Assembly (NCBI GenBank): GCA_031267435.1
Contig: JAIRZB010000033.1
Coordinates: forward strand, 1-8,019
Direction: 5' to 3'
DNA: 8,019 nucleotides
Source of the DNA: Puniceicoccales bacterium
GTDB taxonomy: Bacteria; Verrucomicrobiota; Verrucomicrobiia; Opitutales; LL51
Of the stretch, positions 5,484-8,019 are shown one piece after another (within the stretch, counting starts at the first letter, position 1; each line of letters starts with the position of its first letter). Under the pieces are notes generated by a model that searched no databases, had not been told where the DNA came from, and saw only the letters and a program-made list of their open reading frames with translations. The translations under genes and the position numbers were made by a program.

Positions 5484-6089
5484 ATGTTTTTCAAAGTCGT
5501 TGTCGGCCTAGGCAATCATGGCGCATTGTACGAAAATACGCGCCACAATGTTGGTTTTGCAACCATCGATTATTTCGCCAAAATGCTGGGATATACAACC
5601 TGGAAACATGAAAAGGGAATGTCCGTATTTTCCATCAAAATCCCCCAAACGGACGGTAATTTATTATTCATCAAATCCGATGGTTTCATGAATTTAACGG
5701 GAATACCGGTTGCTAAAATTTGTTCATTTTACAAAATTCCTAGCAATGAAATGGTCGTGATCTGTGACGACATTTCATTGGATGTGGGTCACATAAAAAT
5801 TACGGAACGGGTTGGTACCGCTGGACACAATGGCGTTAGAAGTATTTTGGAAAAAATTGGTCCAGGATTTGTTCGTTTTCGCATTGGCATTGGGAAAAAA
5901 CAACATCCTGAAATGGATTTAGCGGACCATGTTTTGAGTAAATTTTCCACTGAGGAACTCGAAACTTTAGCTAAAAAGATGCCAAATATCTGCGACAACT
6001 TAAAACTACTGCTTGACAAAGGTGTCTCAAGTACCATAAATAACGCCAATAGGCGAATATGTATACAAAATCATACCGAGCAACTATGA
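5484..6089 (+). CDS. pth: Peptidyl-tRNA hydrolase
   Basis: Pth cleaves the ester bond of peptidyl-tRNAs released prematurely from ribosomes, recycling tRNA in the cytosol. The 201-residue product is of normal length and carries the expected active-site residues: Asn11 in VGLGN, His21 in NTRHNVG, Asn70 in FMNLTG, Asp95 in VICDD and Asn116 in GHNGVRS. The segment before FMN reads KSDG where the family usually has KPxT, a mild deviation that keeps the key Asn. The ATG at 5484 places MFFKVVVGLGN at the family N-terminus; no Shine-Dalgarno motif is seen. The last 31 bp overlap the start of rpsF, implying coupled translation. Confidence 0.97.
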   Translation: MFFKVVVGLGNHGALYENTRHNVGFATIDYFAKMLGYTTWKHEKGMSVFSIKIPQTDGNLLFIKSDGFMNLTGIPVAKICSFYKIPSNEMVVICDDISLDVGHIKITERVGTAGHNGVRSILEKIGPGFVRFRIGIGKKQHPEMDLADHVLSKFSTEELETLAKKMPNICDNLKLLLDKGVSSTINNANRRICIQNHTEQL

Positions 6090-6349
6090 TTCTTGACACG
6101 AGACATTGTCAGGATTCCATTGAAAATTTAATTGCAAATATTAGGGCTAAAATTGTGGAAGCAGGTGCGACCATCGGCGAAATGATCAACAAAGGGCAGA
6201 TCAAATTCCAGCGTGCCACGGATCGGAAATTTCCGGCAGGGATTTATTTGCAAATTGCCTTCGAGGGACCAACGACCGCTCCGGAGGTGATTCGGTCAAA
6301 ATTTAGCCTTGACTCAACGGTTAATCGAATATTCATCGAAAGTAAATAA
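6059..6349 (+). CDS. rpsF: 30S ribosomal protein bS6
   Basis: bS6 is a small-subunit platform protein that normally pairs with bS18. The 96-residue product begins MYTKSYRATMILDTR, matching the first beta strand of the family (YxxxxIL), followed by the helix region IENLIANIRAKIVEAGATI and the YLQIAFEG strand. The ATG at 6059 is preferred because it keeps Tyr6 and the first strand; the ATG at 6086, which overlaps the pth stop, would truncate it. AGGCGA at 6051-6056 is the only Shine-Dalgarno-like motif in the operon. The gene overlaps pth by 31 bp and its TAA shares one base with the ssb ATG. Confidence 0.92.
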   Translation: MYTKSYRATMILDTRHCQDSIENLIANIRAKIVEAGATIGEMINKGQIKFQRATDRKFPAGIYLQIAFEGPTTAPEVIRSKFSLDSTVNRIFIESK

Positions 6350-6807
6350 TGTCTTCTTTTAATAAAGTTATTCTACTCGGTAATTTGACTCGCGATCCTG
6401 AAATGCGTACGGCGAATAGCGGCTTAACAATTTGCAAGCTAGGAGTCGCAACCACACGGATATCCAAAGGAAATGATGGTGAAAATCGCGAAGAAACTGT
6501 TTTTGTCGATGTCGATGTTTTTGGCAAACAGGCGGAGATAATCGGGCGCTATTTCACAAAAGGACGTCCAATTTTTATCGAAGGGCGTCTACGGCTTGAT
6601 CAATGGGAGACCTCAGCCGGAGAAAAACGAAGTAAGTTATGCGTTGTTTTGGAAAATTTTCAATTTATTAGTAGTTCTCGTTTTGACGACGAAGGTAGTG
6701 ATGCGAATTTTACAGGCTCGAATTCGACGCCCGTTCCTATTAAAAAGAATGAGATAGCAGCTGCACCATCGATTAGTAATGCCTTCGATGAGGATGTTCC
6801 CTTTTAA
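6349..6807 (+). CDS. ssb: Single-stranded DNA-binding protein
   Basis: Ssb coats single-stranded DNA during replication, repair and recombination and recruits partners through its C-terminal tip. The 152-residue product has an N-terminal OB fold (residues 1-108) starting FNKVILLGNLTRDPEMR, with the motifs ETVFVDVDVFGKQAE and KGRPIFIEGRLRLDQWE. A flexible Ser/Asn-rich tail (110-145) leads to the acidic tip FDEDVPF (146-152), matching the conserved DDDIPF end. The start overlaps the rpsF stop by one base (TAATG). Co-location with rpsF and rplI is common. Confidence 0.97.
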   Translation: MSSFNKVILLGNLTRDPEMRTANSGLTICKLGVATTRISKGNDGENREETVFVDVDVFGKQAEIIGRYFTKGRPIFIEGRLRLDQWETSAGEKRSKLCVVLENFQFISSSRFDDEGSDANFTGSNSTPVPIKKNEIAAAPSISNAFDEDVPF

Positions 6808-6828
6808 TTACAGAAAAATTTAAAAATT

Positions 6829-7290
6829 ATGGCTACTGCAGATATTTTGTTGCTTCAAAAGGTTGATCATCTCGGCTACGAGGGAGATGAGGTAACGGTA
6901 CGGGCTGGGTATGCGAGAAACTATCTTTTACCGAAACGTTTTGCAATTCCAATTACGCGTTCGAACCGTAAGCAAATTGATGCCCTGCGAATTCGACGCG
7001 CAGAACGTGAAACGAAAGAATTACAAGAAGCAAAAGAACTCGCAGAAAGAATTAGAACTTTAGTGATTTCTTTTTCTGTCAAAACGGGAGAACGAGGTAA
7101 GATGTTTGGAGCGGTTACTGCCGCCGATTTGGTCCATAAGTTTGCAGAACATAGCATTGCTATGGATCGTAAAAAAATTCATCTCGATCCCGTAAAACAT
7201 ATTGGCCAGTGTACGGCAAAGATCAGGTTACATCATGAAGTTATCATTGACTTTGTATTTGATGTTATTTCAGAAGCCACTACGGCCTAG
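6829..7290 (+). CDS. rplI: 50S ribosomal protein bL9
   Basis: bL9 binds 23S rRNA at the base of the L1 stalk and extends outward through a long helix. The 153-residue product shows the N-terminal domain signature GYEGDEVTVRAGYARNYLLP (16-35), a charged connecting helix (about 43-78, rich in R, E and K) and a C-terminal domain beginning GERGKMFGAVTAADLV (87-102). Length is normal. It follows ssb after 21 bp with no Shine-Dalgarno motif. rpsR, which often lies between ssb and rplI, is missing. No convincing terminator follows; a T-rich stretch occurs at 7342-7354. Confidence 0.97.
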   Translation: MATADILLLQKVDHLGYEGDEVTVRAGYARNYLLPKRFAIPITRSNRKQIDALRIRRAERETKELQEAKELAERIRTLVISFSVKTGERGKMFGAVTAADLVHKFAEHSIAMDRKKIHLDPVKHIGQCTAKIRLHHEVIIDFVFDVISEATTA

Positions 7291-7488
7291 TAAGTTAAAT
7301 TTGTCAAATGCCCATGGCCGCAAAAGATAAACATATTGAGCTTTTTCTTTTTTTGGAAATTAATTACTATTATTATTCCAATTTTAGGCATGAAAGTGAT
7401 TGTAACACATATCAGGCTAAAAAATTCATCAAAGCCATGGAAAAAACTTGGCGAATTTCGGAAGAAATTAATCTTTCAAAATTAGTCT

Positions 7489-7559
7489 GCGGGTATAGTT
7501 TAGCGGTAAAACTTTAGCCTTCCAAGCTAGTGTCGTCGGTTCGATTCCGTCTGCCCGCA
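7489..7559 (+). tRNA. tRNA-Gly (anticodon TCC)
   Basis: A complete cloverleaf is visible. The acceptor stem GCGGGTA (7489-7495) pairs with TGCCCGC (7552-7558), with one T-G wobble. The anticodon loop CTTCCAA (7519-7525) gives anticodon TCC at 7521-7523, decoding GGA and GGG. The T loop is TTCGATT (7540-7546). Discriminator A is at 7559 and the next bases are CCC, so CCA is not encoded. The T stem has a T-T mismatch between 7536 and 7550. The 3' end is about 49 bp from hairpin array B. Confidence 0.95.
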
Positions 7560-7645
7560 CCCCCTAAAAATTGGATCCATTTGCTGAAAATTTTTATAAG
7601 ACCTTGCCACGGGGCTCCGTCCAATGCCCCCGCAAGGAGGCTTCC

Positions 7646-7680
7646 CCAGAGGGCTCTGCCCTCTGGACTCCCGCAAGGAG
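7646..7680. repeat. 35 bp inverted repeat, right copy
   Basis: This is the exact reverse complement of 267-301. It contains hairpin U (loop TCT), the spacer ACTCCCG and one arm of the T-type module. Confidence 0.93.
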
Positions 7681-7687
7681 GCTTGCC

Positions 7688-7706
7688 CACGGGGCTCTGC
7701 CCCGTG
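7688..7706. repeat. Hairpin module V
   Basis: Arm CACGGGGC, loop TCT, perfect 8 bp stem. The related copy V' at 7955-7972 has T957-A971 (7957/7971) where V has C-G (7690/7704), a compensatory change. Confidence 0.9.
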
Positions 7707-7743
7707 ACCCCGCAAGGAGTCACGGACTCCTTGCCCTCGTTCA

Positions 7744-7782
7744 GCGGCCAAACCATACGAAAATTTCGCATGGTTTGGCCGC
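7744..7782. repeat. Hairpin module S, copy in array B
   Basis: The stem starts GCGGCC and has 13 outer pairs, one A-C mismatch (7757/7769) and five inner pairs. It shares outer pairs with the copy at 204-242 but carries paired substitutions. The spacer of 10 nt between T and S is also shared (ends in CA or AT). Confidence 0.92.
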
Positions 7783-7797
7783 AGGGTCAACTTAGTG

Positions 7798-7828
7798 GCC
7801 CCGCCCGCGGCGAAGCCGCGGGCGGGGC
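7798..7828. repeat. Hairpin module P, copy in array B
   Basis: Exact reverse complement of 50-80. The apex here contains GCGAAGC (7810-7816). Confidence 0.95.
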
Positions 7829-7844
7829 TTTAGGGCCCCTTGGT

Positions 7845-7882
7845 CGGCCGGTACCACGGGCATCAGCCCGTGGAACCGGCCG
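7845..7882. repeat. Long hairpin L2
   Basis: Eight outer pairs (7845-7852 with 7875-7882), one A-A mismatch, then eight inner pairs (arm CCACGGGC) close an ATCA loop. It occupies the same place next to P as hairpin L1 (1-34) does in array A, but its sequence differs. Confidence 0.9.
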
Positions 7883-7921
7883 CATCCAGGTCCAGGGGAT
7901 GGATCCCCTTGCAAGGGGTTG

Positions 7922-7942
7922 CAAGGGGAAGGATTCCCCTTG
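7922..7942. repeat. Hairpin module Q, copy in array B
   Basis: Arm CAAGGGGAA, loop GGA, perfect 9 bp stem. It is the reverse complement of 102-122. Confidence 0.93.
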
Positions 7943-8019
7943 CCCTGGTTGAGCCATGGGGCTCCGCCCCATACCCCGCCAGGAGTCACGGACTCCTTGA
8001 CCTCGGTATGCGGCCAAAC

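Larger units (their letters stand above)
7608..8019. repeat. Hairpin array B (mosaic GC-rich palindromes)
   Basis: This second hairpin array shares its modules with array A, mostly in inverted orientation. In order: a decayed V-like hairpin (about 7609-7630), U (7646-7666), a mini-hairpin CAAG-GAGG-CTTG (7674-7685), V (7688-7706), T (7713-7733), S (7744-7782), P (7798-7828), L2 (7845-7882), an imperfect hairpin W (about 7892-7911), Q (7922-7942), V' (7955-7972), an imperfect T (7979-7999) and the start of another S (8010-8019). The order U-T-S-P equals that of array A read on the other strand. Open reading frames exist across it on both strands but only reflect high GC content. The array continues past the window edge. 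Confidence 0.93.

Noticed and set aside
7308..7517. 69-codon frame ending inside tRNA-Gly
   Set aside because: It overlaps the tRNA by 29 bp and shows low-complexity Tyr-rich sequence with no support.
7530..7952. Long open frames on both strands across hairpin array B
   Set aside because: They run through perfect palindromes, are rich in Gly, Pro and Arg, start inside the tRNA in one case, and exist on several frames at once because stop codons are rare in GC-rich DNA.

Overview
The window reads as an AT-rich bacterial chromosome with two housekeeping gene clusters. Between them sit two exported, effector-like proteins, and both edges of the window are extremely GC-rich arrays of short perfect hairpins. 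The order rplY-pth-rpsF-ssb-rplI, the lack of clear Shine-Dalgarno motifs and the eukaryote-like signalling proteins would fit a host-associated member of the PVC/Verrucomicrobiota group. That placement is tentative and rests on impression, not on a search.

Layout. Positions 1-302 hold array A, at least eight adjacent hairpins ending 14 bp from the plsX stop. Positions 316-1544 (minus strand) are rpmF-plsX, coupled through a TGATG stop/start junction. Positions 1545-1990 are a divergent intergenic region. Positions 1991-3253 (plus) encode a protein kinase-like protein with an N-terminal export signal and a long coiled-coil insertion in its C-lobe. Positions 3462-4280 (minus) encode a membrane-anchored protein with a domain resembling an OTU-type cysteine protease but with Ser where the catalytic Cys is expected. 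Positions 4450-4569 (minus) hold a previously uncalled 39-residue membrane peptide gene behind a good sigma70-like promoter. Positions 4670-7290 (plus) are rplY, pth, rpsF, ssb and rplI, tightly packed from pth onward. Positions 7489-7559 are tRNA-Gly(TCC). Positions 7608-8019 are array B, built from the same hairpin modules as array A but mostly in inverted orientation.

The housekeeping genes cover phospholipid initiation (PlsX), ribosome structure (bL32, bL25, bS6, bL9), peptidyl-tRNA recycling (Pth) and single-stranded DNA handling (Ssb). The kinase-like and OTU-like genes are convergent. Both have export or anchoring signals, so they probably act outside the cytoplasm, at the envelope or possibly in a host; that role is inference.

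The most unusual element is the pair of hairpin arrays. Their modules recur in a conserved order (U-T-S-P), almost always have 3-nt loops, and keep their stems paired through compensatory changes between copies. This argues for selection or a mechanism that acts on the folded strand.
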